DNA of 64,000 nt from positions 149,362 through 213,361 of the forward strand of contig CANMAQ010000008.1 in NCBI GenBank assembly GCA_947495775.1, written 5' to 3'. The translations under genes were made by a program, and so were the position numbers. This DNA comes from Jejuia algarum (lineage in GTDB: Bacteria > Bacteroidota > Bacteroidia > Flavobacteriales > Flavobacteriaceae). Under the pieces are notes generated by a model. It saw only the letters and a list, made by a program, of their open reading frames with translations. It was not told the DNA's origin and searched no databases. Within the stretch, counting starts at the first letter, position 1. Each line of letters begins with the position of its first letter. This document shows, one piece after another, positions 8,982-18,241 of this stretch.

Positions 8982-9983
8982 ATGTCGTTGAAAAATGTTA
9001 GACTGGAAGTCATGAAATTTTTGGAAAAAGATGTTGATGCGCTAATGCAGAAATATTTAATTCCTATTGATAGTATTTGGCAGCCAACTGATTTTTTACC
9101 TAATTCTGAAACTACAGACGAAACGTTCTTCGAAGAGGTTAGAGAAATTAGAGCTTTAGCCAAAGAACTCCCTTATGATTTTTGGGTGGTTTTAGTTGGA
9201 GATATGATTACTGAAGAAGCGCTACCTACTTACGAATCTTGGCTTATGGATGTTGAAGGCATCAACCAAGTAAATGAAGGTGGTAACGGTTGGTCAAAAT
9301 GGGTTAAACAATGGACTGCTGAAGAAAACAGACACGGCGATGTCCTTAACAAATACCTATACCTATCTGGTCGTGTTAATATGAAAGAAATTGAAAAAAC
9401 GACACATTACCTTATAGCAGATGGTTTTGATATTGGAACGGATAGAGACCCCTATAAAAACTTTGTATACACCAGTTTTCAAGAACTAGCAACTTATATC
9501 TCGCACAACCGCGTGGCTAAAATGGCTAAAAAAGCAGGCAATAAACGCTTGGCTAAAATGTGCCAAATTATATCGGGAGATGAAATGCGTCACCACCATG
9601 CGTATTCCGAATTTGTGGAACGTATCTTTCAAGTTGATCCTAGCCAAATGATGATGGCCTTTCATTACATGATGAAACAAAAAATCACCATGCCCGCTCA
9701 TTTTTTAAGAGAATCTGGTGGAAAAATAAGCAGTGCTTTCGAAGAGTTTTCTAACACAGCGCAACGTATTGGTGTGTACACCGCACGTGACTATGTAGAC
9801 ATTCTTCAAAAACTCATAGACCGTTGGGAAATTGATAAGATTACAAACCTCACCGAGGAAGCCGAAAAAGCAAGGGATTACCTAATGAAATTACCTGCTA
9901 GAATGTACCGCTTATCAGATCGGGTTAAAATCCCTGAAAACTCATACCAATTCAAGTGGGTAGAACCCGCTATTATAAAATAA
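8982..9983 (+). CDS. Acyl-ACP desaturase (ferritin-like diiron)
   Basis: 333 residues of the plant-type stearoyl-ACP desaturase family. The two diiron motifs are present: EENRHGD at 114-120 and DEMRHH at 200-205, together with an earlier ITEEALPTY helix at 77-84. The enzyme is soluble and puts a double bond into the acyl chain on ACP, using O2 and reduced ferredoxin. Being in line with plsC it would control membrane unsaturation. The ATG at 8982 gives MSLKNVRLEVMKFLEKD, which fits the family start. Confidence 0.9.
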   Translation: MSLKNVRLEVMKFLEKDVDALMQKYLIPIDSIWQPTDFLPNSETTDETFFEEVREIRALAKELPYDFWVVLVGDMITEEALPTYESWLMDVEGINQVNEGGNGWSKWVKQWTAEENRHGDVLNKYLYLSGRVNMKEIEKTTHYLIADGFDIGTDRDPYKNFVYTSFQELATYISHNRVAKMAKKAGNKRLAKMCQIISGDEMRHHHAYSEFVERIFQVDPSQMMMAFHYMMKQKITMPAHFLRESGGKISSAFEEFSNTAQRIGVYTARDYVDILQKLIDRWEIDKITNLTEEAEKARDYLMKLPARMYRLSDRVKIPENSYQFKWVEPAIIK

Positions 9984-9997
9984 TACCTCTATTTTTT

Positions 9998-10333
9998 TTG
10001 AATTACCATAACAAAATATTTAGACCCGTAAGTAGCTCTAAAAATAGCAATACCACACCTGAAACTATTTTTGTGTACCAACAACAGGGGTCTATTTTAA
10101 CGTCTACTTATAGTGGTGGACAAATTGTTTCGGGACATTTAATCGGCCAGGTAGATTCAAAAGGAAATATAACCATGCACTACCATCATATTACTACGGA
10201 TGGTGCGTTAAGAACAGGAATCTGTACCTCCACACCTGAAGTTTTACCCAATGGCAAACTTCTACTTCATGAAACTTGGGAGTGGACGTCTGGGGATTGC
10301 TCTAAAGGCCACTCTAAATTAGAAGAATTATAA
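9998..10333 (+). CDS. Small conserved flavobacterial protein, TTG start
   Basis: About 111 residues. I choose the TTG at 9998 (giving MNYHNKIFRPVSSS) rather than a GTG at 9956 that would overlap the desaturase end, because relatives that I recall begin with an MNYNGKxFRPVS-like sequence. The body is rich in beta-strand signals: ETIFVYQQQGSILTSTYSGG, QIVSGHLIGQVDSKGNI and LHETWEWTSGD. Relatives are sometimes labelled n-acetylglutamate synthase, but no GNAT motif is visible and I do not support that name. The TAA stop overlaps the ATG of the HD hydrolase by one base (TAATG), which implies translational coupling. Confidence 0.65.
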   Translation: MNYHNKIFRPVSSSKNSNTTPETIFVYQQQGSILTSTYSGGQIVSGHLIGQVDSKGNITMHYHHITTDGALRTGICTSTPEVLPNGKLLLHETWEWTSGDCSKGHSKLEEL

Positions 10334-10989
10334 TGACTTTGGAAGAAGACCTTATCGCAAAAACAATTGCTTTTGTAAAAGCGACCTTAAGCAATGCAGA
10401 AGGAGGACATGATTGGTTTCATATTGAACGTGTTTACAAAAACACCTTATTGATTGCGCAACATGAAAACGCAGACCACCTTACCGTAACCTTAGGGGCT
10501 TTGCTTCACGATATTGCAGATAGCAAATTTTATAACGGCGATGAAACATTAGGTCCTAAATTAGCCTACGACTTCCTCTCTAAACACAATGTTGCACCTG
10601 AGACGATAGCACATGTGGTAAACATTATCACGCACATTTCTTTTAAGGGCGGCAACGAATCGCAAACATTCAAATCTTTAGAACTCGACATTGTACAAGA
10701 TGCAGACCGGCTAGACGCTATTGGAGCCATTGGTATTGCCCGCTGTTTTAATTATGGAGGTTTTAAAAACAGAGCTTTATACAACCCCGAAATCACACCC
10801 AACCTCAACATGTCTAAAGCAGAATACAAAGCTTCTACAGCGCCAAGTATAAATCATTTTTACGAAAAACTTTTACTTTTAAAAGATCGAATGCACACCC
10901 AAACAGGCAAAGCTATTGCAGAACAACGCCATGCCTTTATGGTACTTTATCTCGAACATTTCTACAAGGAGTGGAACGGAGAAGCTTAA
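10333..10989 (+). CDS. HD-domain phosphohydrolase (YedJ/YpgQ-like)
   Basis: 218 residues. The metal-binding pattern of HD hydrolases is visible: GGHDWFHIERV at 24-34 (first His), LLHDIAD at 57-63 (the HD pair) and the later VQDADRLDAIGAIGIAR (last Asp). Length and motif spacing fit the YedJ/YpgQ group, for which nucleotide or inorganic phosphatase activity has been reported. The start overlaps the preceding stop. It ends 9 bp before the convergent AraC gene. Confidence 0.85.
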   Translation: MTLEEDLIAKTIAFVKATLSNAEGGHDWFHIERVYKNTLLIAQHENADHLTVTLGALLHDIADSKFYNGDETLGPKLAYDFLSKHNVAPETIAHVVNIITHISFKGGNESQTFKSLELDIVQDADRLDAIGAIGIARCFNYGGFKNRALYNPEITPNLNMSKAEYKASTAPSINHFYEKLLLLKDRMHTQTGKAIAEQRHAFMVLYLEHFYKEWNGEA

Positions 10990-10998
10990 GCTCCCGTT

Positions 10999-11871
10999 TT
11001 ATTGAATGATATGTTTAATTTCTTTTCTGTATTGAGAAGCGCTTTTGCCTGCAAACTCATTAAACTGTTTGTTAAAATGCGAAAAGTTATTAAATCCACA
11101 CTCGTAACAAATATCAGAAATACTCATTTTACTTTCGTTAAGCAGTTTTGTAGCATGCACCACACGGTGTTCATTAACCAACTGTGTAAACGTTTTGCCT
11201 GTCGTCTTTTTAAAATAACGACAAAAAGCAGGCACAGTCATACTTACTTTATCTGCAATTTCATCTAAAGAAATGTGTTCTTGAAAGTTTGCATTAATGT
11301 ATTTATAAATGGTATTGATCTTCTCACTATCTTGAGGATTGGTCTCTAAAGCAATACCATCTGCATTTAAAATCACAAAATCTTCTGTGTTCGCTAGATA
11401 ATCTAATATCCACAGAAATTTAATGATACGCTTAAGACCTGTAAATTCGGAAAGCTCTTCAATTTTAGGGCCAATAATATTTTTAGCCTCCATACCAAAC
11501 CGTATCCCTTTTTTCGCGCGCTCAAATAAAGCCAAGAGATTAGACATTTCTGGAATATCAGAAAGATCATTTCCTAAAAAGGTCGACTTAAACTGTACTA
11601 TGGTTTCAGACCCATTAGCGGTTAAACGGTCTGTAAAACCATTATGCGGTAAATGTGCCCCGATTAATATTAACTGACTATTATTGAAATAAGAAAGATG
11701 GTTCCCTATGTGTGTTTTTCCTTGTCCTTTATTCACATAAACAAGCTCTAACTCAGGATGAAAGTGCCAAAAGGCTTTACTTTTGTCTCCTCTTTCTAAG
11801 TGTTGCTTTACCAACATAGAGCTTCCAAAACTAGGGGTTACCTTTTCTAATGTAGGTTTTTTATTTATCAT
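10999..11871 (-). CDS. AraC-family transcriptional regulator
   Basis: 290 residues. The N-terminal ~110 form a cupin-like sensor (FWHFHPELELVYVNKGQG, HIGNHLSYF). The C-terminal ~100 carry the double helix-turn-helix: HISLDEIADKVSMTVPAFCR and KMSISDICYECGFNNFSHF, then the FKxxxGKSASQYR signature. It should bind DNA as an AraC-type activator whose ligand I cannot predict. The 480 bp upstream hold a candidate small RNA on the opposite strand, an obvious possible target. Confidence 0.9.
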   Translation of the reverse strand: MINKKPTLEKVTPSFGSSMLVKQHLERGDKSKAFWHFHPELELVYVNKGQGKTHIGNHLSYFNNSQLILIGAHLPHNGFTDRLTANGSETIVQFKSTFLGNDLSDIPEMSNLLALFERAKKGIRFGMEAKNIIGPKIEELSEFTGLKRIIKFLWILDYLANTEDFVILNADGIALETNPQDSEKINTIYKYINANFQEHISLDEIADKVSMTVPAFCRYFKKTTGKTFTQLVNEHRVVHATKLLNESKMSISDICYECGFNNFSHFNKQFNEFAGKSASQYRKEIKHIIQ

Positions 11872-12037
11872 TTCAGGCTTTTTATATGCAAATTTACTGC
11901 TAATTCAGCTCATTTTATGTATTTTTTTACCTTAAACCTATGTTATTTTCACTTTACATTGAGTTAACATTTAATTAACAGATAAAATAGCATATAAACT
12001 AGCTAAAATTGATGTTTTTCAAACTGTAAATCCGATA

Positions 12038-12045
12038 TATATTTG
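12038..12045 (+). promoter_or_regulatory. Candidate -7 element for an orphan transcript
   Basis: TATATTTG fits TAnnTTTG. The predicted start is near 12052. There is no ORF downstream before the terminator at 12202-12232. No convincing -33 TTG is seen at the normal spacing. Confidence 0.45.
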
Positions 12046-12051
12046 CAGTGT

Positions 12052-12232
12052 AATACATTAGAAACGTTCCTCGATAACACAAAGTATTTATACTTCTTCT
12101 CGTTATCAGGATGAATTTTAAAGGATAATGCGTTTAACTATTTAGTTTAACAAATTATCACGTTAATAATTAATTTAATGTCTTATTTAGTTTAGTTGGT
12201 TAAAGTGAGCTGTGGTGGCTCACTTTTTTTTG
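12052..12232 (+). ncRNA. Candidate small RNA between the AraC and AlbA-domain genes
   Basis: The region has a -7 promoter element, about 180 nt without a credible ORF, and a strong terminator. It contains a nested hairpin: outer GATAAC (12073-12078) pairing with GTTATC (12102-12107), inner AAGTAT/ATACTT (12082-12095). A second AT-rich part follows, then the terminator stem. It cannot be the leader of the next gene, which lies on the other strand. Transcription is inferred from these signals only, and I recognise no Rfam family. Confidence 0.45.
12202..12232 (+). terminator. Strong intrinsic terminator ending the candidate small RNA
   Basis: AAAGTGAGC and GCTCACTTT form a 9-bp stem around a 7-base loop, followed by an 8-base T-run. 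It may also act for the minus-strand gene, as A-residues precede the stem. Confidence 0.85.
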
Positions 12233-12351
12233 TTTATAGTCGACACAATATGTAATACCTTACGATGTCTTTTATTTTTTATCAAAATATTTAAGAAAGC
12301 ACCTCAAAGCTAACATTTATGATCTTACTTAAAGCCTAAATATTTTTAGTA

Positions 12352-13485
12352 TCAACTATATTTTACCTTTCTAAGTACGCGAATCGCTTCTTTACACAAG
12401 GCATACACAGCGCCATCGTAGGCTTTTAAATAAGGCTTCGCCTCTTGCAACTTATCAATAGCATCCTTAAAATCATTAAGATAGCAAATCAAATAGGTTG
12501 ACGGCAAATTATCCAAGTCTAGACGCTCTTTAGGTGTTAAAACAGCTGCCGTCTTTAATTTTGTTAAAAGCGCGTTATTGGCATTATAAACATGATGTAA
12601 AGTCCTTTTATTAAACTGTGGCGGCTCAAAAACGAGCCGTGTCGTAATGGTATAACTCGCATTATTTTCAAATTCTATAACCGTCTCCTCTAAAGGGTAA
12701 TATTTATTGGTGTTTTGAAACCCTATGTTCACGTACTCCACAATCTTAAACGTATCCTCTGTGAGTGTTATGGCTACCTCATCAAGTGCAGAAAAAAACA
12801 AACGTACTTGTTCATTAATAAGCTCGATATCTACCCTAGAGTAAAACACCTCACGCTTAACTGTTTTTTTCATACCCGCCCAACACACCACAAAATATTC
12901 TTTAAATACCTTGTATTGTGCATTAAAGGTTTGCCGTTTATCCATAAAATCCATCACCCCATTAAGCGTGTACTCTATATTGTTTTGCGCATTACTCTCT
13001 ATAGCTGCTACAATTTTAGAATTTACATCTTCTACAGTGCTTTTAAACACCTTTGGCATGCTAATACTCCCTTCTCTAAAAAACACGGCCCCGCCGTAAT
13101 ACTTCCATATATTTTTACGCAAAGACGTGAGTTGCCCCGAAGAACGAATAGTGACCAAACCTACCACTTTAGCATCTGGCAAATGTGGAAAAGAAATGTT
13201 CTCGTATTGTACAATAGGTGGATGGGTAAGATACGCATTGATTAAATTTTGAATTTTACTGTCATCAAAAAAATCAACACCCAGAATAGTATTGTCGTCA
13301 TCCTTAACCCCAATTACGATGTAAGAATTATTGTTAGGGTTGCTGTTCGACAATGCACAAATATGCTTTAAAAACTTAGCCTTGCCTTCTTTCTGTCCAA
13401 TATCAATCCTTAGCTTTTTATCGTAAAAGCTATTCTCATCATTATGAGCTAAAAGGTGTTTAATAAGTAAACGTTTGTTAATCAT
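12352..13485 (-). CDS. AlbA_2 (Schlafen-type) DNA/RNA-binding domain protein
   Basis: About 377 residues. The N-terminal ~150 match the AlbA_2/'divergent AAA-4' domain: REGKAKFLK-like GQKEGKAKFLKHICALSNSN, SYIVIGVKDDDNTILGVDFF and YENISFPHLPDAKVVGLVTI, then GAVFFREGS. The C-terminal ~220 residues have no family I recognise. In this phylum the family is common and its function poorly known. I use ATG 13485 (MINKRLL); a GTG two codons earlier is possible. The gene is flanked by a SDR gene on the same strand, 50 bp away, with no clear operon link. Confidence 0.75.
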   Translation of the reverse strand: MINKRLLIKHLLAHNDENSFYDKKLRIDIGQKEGKAKFLKHICALSNSNPNNNSYIVIGVKDDDNTILGVDFFDDSKIQNLINAYLTHPPIVQYENISFPHLPDAKVVGLVTIRSSGQLTSLRKNIWKYYGGAVFFREGSISMPKVFKSTVEDVNSKIVAAIESNAQNNIEYTLNGVMDFMDKRQTFNAQYKVFKEYFVVCWAGMKKTVKREVFYSRVDIELINEQVRLFFSALDEVAITLTEDTFKIVEYVNIGFQNTNKYYPLEETVIEFENNASYTITTRLVFEPPQFNKRTLHHVYNANNALLTKLKTAAVLTPKERLDLDNLPSTYLICYLNDFKDAIDKLQEAKPYLKAYDGAVYALCKEAIRVLRKVKYS

Positions 13486-13544
13486 AGACACATAGGCAAC
13501 AAGGCTCGTTCTTTAGTTTAGCACTGTAAAGTATACGCTTGGGC

Positions 13545-14297
13545 TTAAGACTCTTTAAGCACAGTCACAGAATTGGCTTGAGCCGTACAAAACATGAGCA
13601 CATCTGCAATATTAACATGTGGCGGTCTCGATACTGCAAAATAAATAACCTCTGCAACATCTTTAGCCTTTAAAGCCTCAAAACCAGAATACACTGTATT
13701 GGCTTGAGTCCCGCCTTTAAAACGCACCTTAGAAAATTCTGTTTCTACCATACCGGGGTTCACAGCACCTACTTTTATACCGTAGGGATTTAAATCGATG
13801 CGCATCCCTTCAGTTATTGCTAAAACGGCATGTTTACTTGCACAATATACATTTCCCTTAGGGTACACCTCTTTGCCCGCAGAAGACCCTATATTAATGA
13901 TTTGCCCCGATTTTCGAGCAGTCATTTGCGGGATAATCGCCTTACTCACATACAATAACCCTTTTACATTAATGTCCATCATGGCTTCCCAGTCTTCTGT
14001 ATTGCCCTCTTGTATAGGGTCTAGACCGTGCGCATTCCCTGCATTATTTATAAGGATATCGATATGTTTAAACGCTTCAGGCAAACCCGCAATAGCTTCT
14101 TGCGTAGCCTGCTTATCACGCACATCAAAATTAAGAATATGCACGTCTGTTAAACGCTCTAAAGCTTCTTTTATAGTTTCTAGTCTATTTAATCGTCTAC
14201 CGCATAACACAAGACGTAGGCCTTGTTTTGCAAATTCGTACGCTGTCGCTTCTCCAATACCACTGGTTGCCCCAGTTATAAATGCTGTTTTCGTCAT
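13545..14297 (-). CDS. SDR-family NADP-dependent dehydrogenase (YdfG-like)
   Basis: 250 residues. The classical SDR motifs are all present: the Rossmann TGATSGIG at 8-15, INNAGNAHG, the catalytic Ser in INIGSSAGKEVYP, and YCASK (Tyr and Lys). The C-terminal PGMVETEFSKVRFKG resembles YdfG, a 3-hydroxy acid/serine dehydrogenase. The substrate is not provable from the sequence. The start ATG at 14297 gives the normal MTKTAFITGATSG N-terminus. Confidence 0.88.
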   Translation of the reverse strand: MTKTAFITGATSGIGEATAYEFAKQGLRLVLCGRRLNRLETIKEALERLTDVHILNFDVRDKQATQEAIAGLPEAFKHIDILINNAGNAHGLDPIQEGNTEDWEAMMDINVKGLLYVSKAIIPQMTARKSGQIINIGSSAGKEVYPKGNVYCASKHAVLAITEGMRIDLNPYGIKVGAVNPGMVETEFSKVRFKGGTQANTVYSGFEALKAKDVAEVIYFAVSRPPHVNIADVLMFCTAQANSVTVLKES

Positions 14298-14566
14298 TTA
14301 ATCCGTTCTATTTTTAATTGGTTTAAAAATACTAAAACAATTAGTACCATTTTAATTTTATCAAATGCGAATACGTTTTCCTCCCATTTAATAACATTCC
14401 ACTTCCTATTTAAGACAATCTTATCATAATTAATGGTTAAAGTCTCATACAACTGCCATTTGTTTGCTTTTTTTAACCAATCTTTAACAGATTCCAAATA
14501 AAAAAATTGACATTTTGCAATGCTAAAAAAATAGAGCGTACATTCGAGCTTTAAAACTTAAAACTA

Positions 14567-15568
14567 ATGGAAGAAACAGGTACAGTTGATATTAAGTCTA
14601 TAAACGAGAAAATTGAAAAGGAAAGTGCTTTTGTAGACTTGCTAACTTTAGAAATGAATAAAGTTATTGTAGGACAAAAATACATGATAGAACGTTTATT
14701 AATTGGACTACTAGGTCGGGGACATATTCTTTTAGAAGGTGTACCGGGTTTGGCAAAAACATTAGCCATTAATACGTTATCACAAGCCGTAGATGGGAGC
14801 TTTAGCCGTATACAATTTACACCAGATTTATTACCTGCAGATGTTACGGGGACATTAATCTACAACATGAAAGAGAATGATTTCTCTATAAAAAAAGGGC
14901 CTATTTTTGCCAATTTTGTTCTGGCAGATGAAATTAACAGAGCGCCAGCAAAAGTACAGTCTGCCCTTCTGGAAGCCATGCAGGAAAAGCAAGTCACTAT
15001 TGGTGACGAAACCTTTACCTTAGACAAGCCTTTTTTAGTAATGGCAACCCAAAACCCTGTAGAGCAAGAAGGTACCTATCCTTTACCAGAAGCACAGGTG
15101 GATCGTTTCATGCTAAAAACAGTTATTGATTACCCTAAATTAGAGGAAGAGCAACTTATCGTAAGAGCCAATTTAAAAGGCGCTTTCGAAAAAGTAAACT
15201 CTGTAGTTTCTCTAGACCAAATTAGATCGGCACAGCAAACGGTTAGAGAAGTTTATATGGACGAAAAGATTGAGAAATACATCTTAGACATCATATTTGC
15301 CACCAGATACCCAGAAAAATACAGACTTACAGATTTAAAACCCTTAATTTCTTTTGGAGCCTCGCCTCGTGGAAGTATCAACCTGGCTACAGCAGCTAAA
15401 TGTTATGCTTTTATAAAACGTCGTGGTTATGTTATTCCTGAAGATGTTCGTGCTGTCGTTTACGATGTGCTGCGCCATAGAATAGGCATCACTTACGAAG
15501 CCGAAGCCGAAAATGTAACTTCTGAAGACATTATTAATAAAATTGTAAACGAAATTGAAGTGCCATAG
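14567..15568 (+). CDS. MoxR-family AAA+ ATPase (first gene of the Bat operon)
   Basis: 333 residues. Walker A GVPGLAKT at 58-65, Walker B VLADEINRAP at 118-127, sensor 1 MATQNPVEQEGTYPLPEAQ and an arginine-finger region DRFML are all visible. MoxR ATPases act as chaperone-like maturation factors for von Willebrand (VWA) partners. Here the partners BatA and BatB follow in the same operon. The start ATG lies in an AT-rich leader after the divergent SDR gene (269 bp gap). Confidence 0.92.
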   Translation: MEETGTVDIKSINEKIEKESAFVDLLTLEMNKVIVGQKYMIERLLIGLLGRGHILLEGVPGLAKTLAINTLSQAVDGSFSRIQFTPDLLPADVTGTLIYNMKENDFSIKKGPIFANFVLADEINRAPAKVQSALLEAMQEKQVTIGDETFTLDKPFLVMATQNPVEQEGTYPLPEAQVDRFMLKTVIDYPKLEEEQLIVRANLKGAFEKVNSVVSLDQIRSAQQTVREVYMDEKIEKYILDIIFATRYPEKYRLTDLKPLISFGASPRGSINLATAAKCYAFIKRRGYVIPEDVRAVVYDVLRHRIGITYEAEAENVTSEDIINKIVNEIEVP

Positions 15569-15666
15569 ACCGCTTTTTTAGTGTTCGACAAGCCGTAAAA
15601 CGCTATAAGCGAACACCACCTGAAAATGCGACTAGATATTGTGACTGAAAACTGTTTACTACACAA

Positions 15667-16533
15667 ATGGATACCAAAGAACTACTAAAAAAAGTACGTA
15701 AAATTGAGATCAAGACACGCCGTTTGTCTGATCATATTTTTGGAGGAGAATACCATTCCACCTTCAAAGGTAAAGGTATGACCTTTAGTGAAGTAAGGCA
15801 ATACCAATTTGGAGACGATGTAAGAAGTATCGACTGGAATGTAACGGCACGCTATAACGAACCCTACATAAAGGTATTTGAAGAAGAACGCGAACTCACC
15901 ATGATGCTTATGGTAGACATTTCGGGCTCTGAGTTCTTTGGTACCGAACAGCAATTTAAAAATGAAGTTGTTACCGAAATCGCTGCTACTTTAGCATTTT
16001 CGGCAACACAAAACAATGATAAAATTGGGTTAATTCTATTTTCAGATCAAGTAGAACTGTTCATCCCTCCCAAAAAAGGGCGTTCGCATGTGCTACGCAT
16101 TATAAGAGAGTTGATAGAATTTCAACCCGAAAGTAAAAAAACCAATCTCGCGGAAGCCTTAAAATTCTTAACCAATGTTATGAAGAAAAAGGCTATCGTA
16201 TTTGTATTGTCTGATTTTATTGCAGATGACTACCAACGTACGCTTAAAATTGTTTCAGGCAAACACGATGTTACAGGGATTAGAATCTATGATAAACGTG
16301 AAGAAGCGATCCCCAATTTAGGACTTGTACAAATGCAAGATGAAGAAACGGGAGAAGACATGTTAGTCAATACGGCGTCTAAAAAAGTACGACAGAACTA
16401 CGCGGCCTTTTACAAAGATAAAGTCAGTTACTATAAAGACACCTTTTCCAGATCTGGAGCAGGTACAATAGACTGCCGCATCGGAGAAAGTTACGTCAAA
16501 AAACTACTGGGCTATTTTAAAAGAAGAGGATAA
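15667..16533 (+). CDS. DUF58 domain protein of the Bat operon
   Basis: 288 residues. The family core GMTFSEVRQYQFGDDVRSIDWNVTAR is at residues ~38-63, with a VWA-like MVDISGSEFFGT MIDAS stretch near 83-94 and VFVLSDFIADD later. No membrane segment is visible. DUF58 proteins sit between MoxR and the Bat VWA proteins in most Bacteroidota; their molecular role is not settled. It lies 98 bp after moxR, whereas the next gene is 40 bp on. Confidence 0.9.
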   Translation: MDTKELLKKVRKIEIKTRRLSDHIFGGEYHSTFKGKGMTFSEVRQYQFGDDVRSIDWNVTARYNEPYIKVFEEERELTMMLMVDISGSEFFGTEQQFKNEVVTEIAATLAFSATQNNDKIGLILFSDQVELFIPPKKGRSHVLRIIRELIEFQPESKKTNLAEALKFLTNVMKKKAIVFVLSDFIADDYQRTLKIVSGKHDVTGIRIYDKREEAIPNLGLVQMQDEETGEDMLVNTASKKVRQNYAAFYKDKVSYYKDTFSRSGAGTIDCRIGESYVKKLLGYFKRRG

Positions 16534-16573
16534 CATACGACCTGTATTTTTTAGAAACAGGGAGCAATTAGAT

Positions 16574-18241
16574 ATGAGAAACGAAATAATTAGCACGATA
16601 CAACATAACAGCCACCAAAGCTTAAGCCTTAAACTTAAAGGCTTGTACTTTGCCATGTTTTGTATTATAACTTTTAGTGCTTCGGCACAGGTTACATCGG
16701 CTGTAGATTCTACTTCCATTAGAATAGGAGCGCAAGTCACTTATAATATTACTGTAGAAACAGACAGTTCTAATCTGGTGGTATTTCCTGAAGCCAAAAA
16801 TTTTGGCGCTTTAGAAATTATTAACTCCTACCCTATAGATACCCTAAAAAATGACGCCAAATTTAGTTTGATAAAAAAATATGGTGTCACACAATTTGAT
16901 TCGGGCACCTATACCTTACCACGCCAAAAACTCATTATTGGCGATCGCACCGTATTCACAGATTCCATACAAATAGAAGTACGCAACATTGCTATAGATA
17001 CAACCAAACAAAAACTGTATGATATTAAACCCATCATTGAGGTGGATAAAACAGGGAGTAACTGGTGGCTATACCTGCTCATCGCAATAGTTTGTATTGC
17101 TGCTATTGGAGCTATACTCTGGTGGTTTATATGGCGTGAAAAACCATTAACTGAAGATCAAAAAATCGCACTATTACCCCCTTATGACAGAGCAAAACTA
17201 GCCCTTAAAAAATTAGATGAAAGCGATTATTTACAGCATGAGGAATTAAAAGATTACTACTCCGAGCTCACATTAATCATTAGAAAGTATTTAGATGAAA
17301 AGGTCTATGATCATGCTTTAGAAAGCACAACCGATGAGTTGGTGAGCAGACTACGCCTTTTAAAAGAAGGCAACCAGATTGATTTAAGTCCTGAGACCAT
17401 TAAAAATATTGAAAGCATTCTAAGGCGTGCTGATTTAGTGAAGTTTGCAAAATCTGAACCCGATATTGCTTTAGCCGAGTTAGATAGAAACACGATTGAT
17501 ACAGAGATCGATCACGTAAAAGAGGTATTACCAGAACCTACAGAAGAAGAAAAGCTACTTGACGAACAGTATAGACAAGACCAAGAACGCAAACAAGAAC
17601 GCAAAAAGGTATGGATTACTGTTGGCATTAGCCTGTTCTTAATTATAGCTACTTTAGTAGGCTTTTCTTTAAAATACGGCTTTAGCTTTGTAAAAGATAC
17701 CATTATAGGTCATGATAGCAAAGAACTTTTAGAAAGCGAATGGGTAACAAGCCAATATGGTGTTCCTCCTGTTTTTATTACAACACCAAAGGTCTTAAAA
17801 CGTACCCCACCTCCTATTCCAGAAGAACTCAAAGCGCAGGTAGACATGACTTTGTTTGGCTATGGCAGTCTTTTAGAAGGTTTTAATATTTATGTAACGA
17901 CCACTACAATTAAAAATTTAGGAGAAAACAAGATCGAATTAGATCAAGTAGCTTCACAAGCCATAGCACTTATGGAAAAACAAGGTGTTGCTAATATCAT
18001 GCTTAAAAACGACAAATTCACCACACCAGCAGGTGCAGAGGGTATAAAAGTTTACGGTACAGCCGACTTCCCTTCTCCTGTTAAAGGTCAAATTTATAAA
18101 GGCAATTACACCATGCTTTTATTCAATTCAGAAAACGTTATACAACAGGTATACATCTCTTCTAAATTAGAAGACAGCTATGCAGATCGTATTACAGAAC
18201 GTATTATAAATTCCGTAGAACTTAAAATTGAAGAGGAGTAA
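16574..18241 (+). CDS. Bat-operon membrane protein (BatD-like N-terminus, flavobacterial type)
   Basis: 555 residues. A signal peptide ends at ...TFSASAQ (near residue 39), although an internal Met28 could be the true start. A beta-sandwich region with VTYNITVETDSSNLVVFPEA resembles the BatD ectodomain. Two membrane segments lie near 165-184 (WWLYLLIAIVCIAAIGAILW) and 348-368, with a long charged cytoplasmic segment between them. This gene is regularly found between DUF58 and batA in flavobacteria. It overlaps batA by one base (TAATG). The exact role is unknown. Confidence 0.7.
   Translation: MRNEIISTIQHNSHQSLSLKLKGLYFAMFCIITFSASAQVTSAVDSTSIRIGAQVTYNITVETDSSNLVVFPEAKNFGALEIINSYPIDTLKNDAKFSLIKKYGVTQFDSGTYTLPRQKLIIGDRTVFTDSIQIEVRNIAIDTTKQKLYDIKPIIEVDKTGSNWWLYLLIAIVCIAAIGAILWWFIWREKPLTEDQKIALLPPYDRAKLALKKLDESDYLQHEELKDYYSELTLIIRKYLDEKVYDHALESTTDELVSRLRLLKEGNQIDLSPETIKNIESILRRADLVKFAKSEPDIALAELDRNTIDTEIDHVKEVLPEPTEEEKLLDEQYRQDQERKQERKKVWITVGISLFLIIATLVGFSLKYGFSFVKDTIIGHDSKELLESEWVTSQYGVPPVFITTPKVLKRTPPPIPEELKAQVDMTLFGYGSLLEGFNIYVTTTTIKNLGENKIELDQVASQAIALMEKQGVANIMLKNDKFTTPAGAEGIKVYGTADFPSPVKGQIYKGNYTMLLFNSENVIQQVYISSKLEDSYADRITERIINSVELKIEEE

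Noticed and set aside
14294..14497. 67-residue minus-strand frame before the SDR gene
   Set aside because: It fills the region where the divergent SDR/MoxR promoters must lie; the composition is AT-driven and no family resemblance is seen. A leader peptide cannot be fully excluded.
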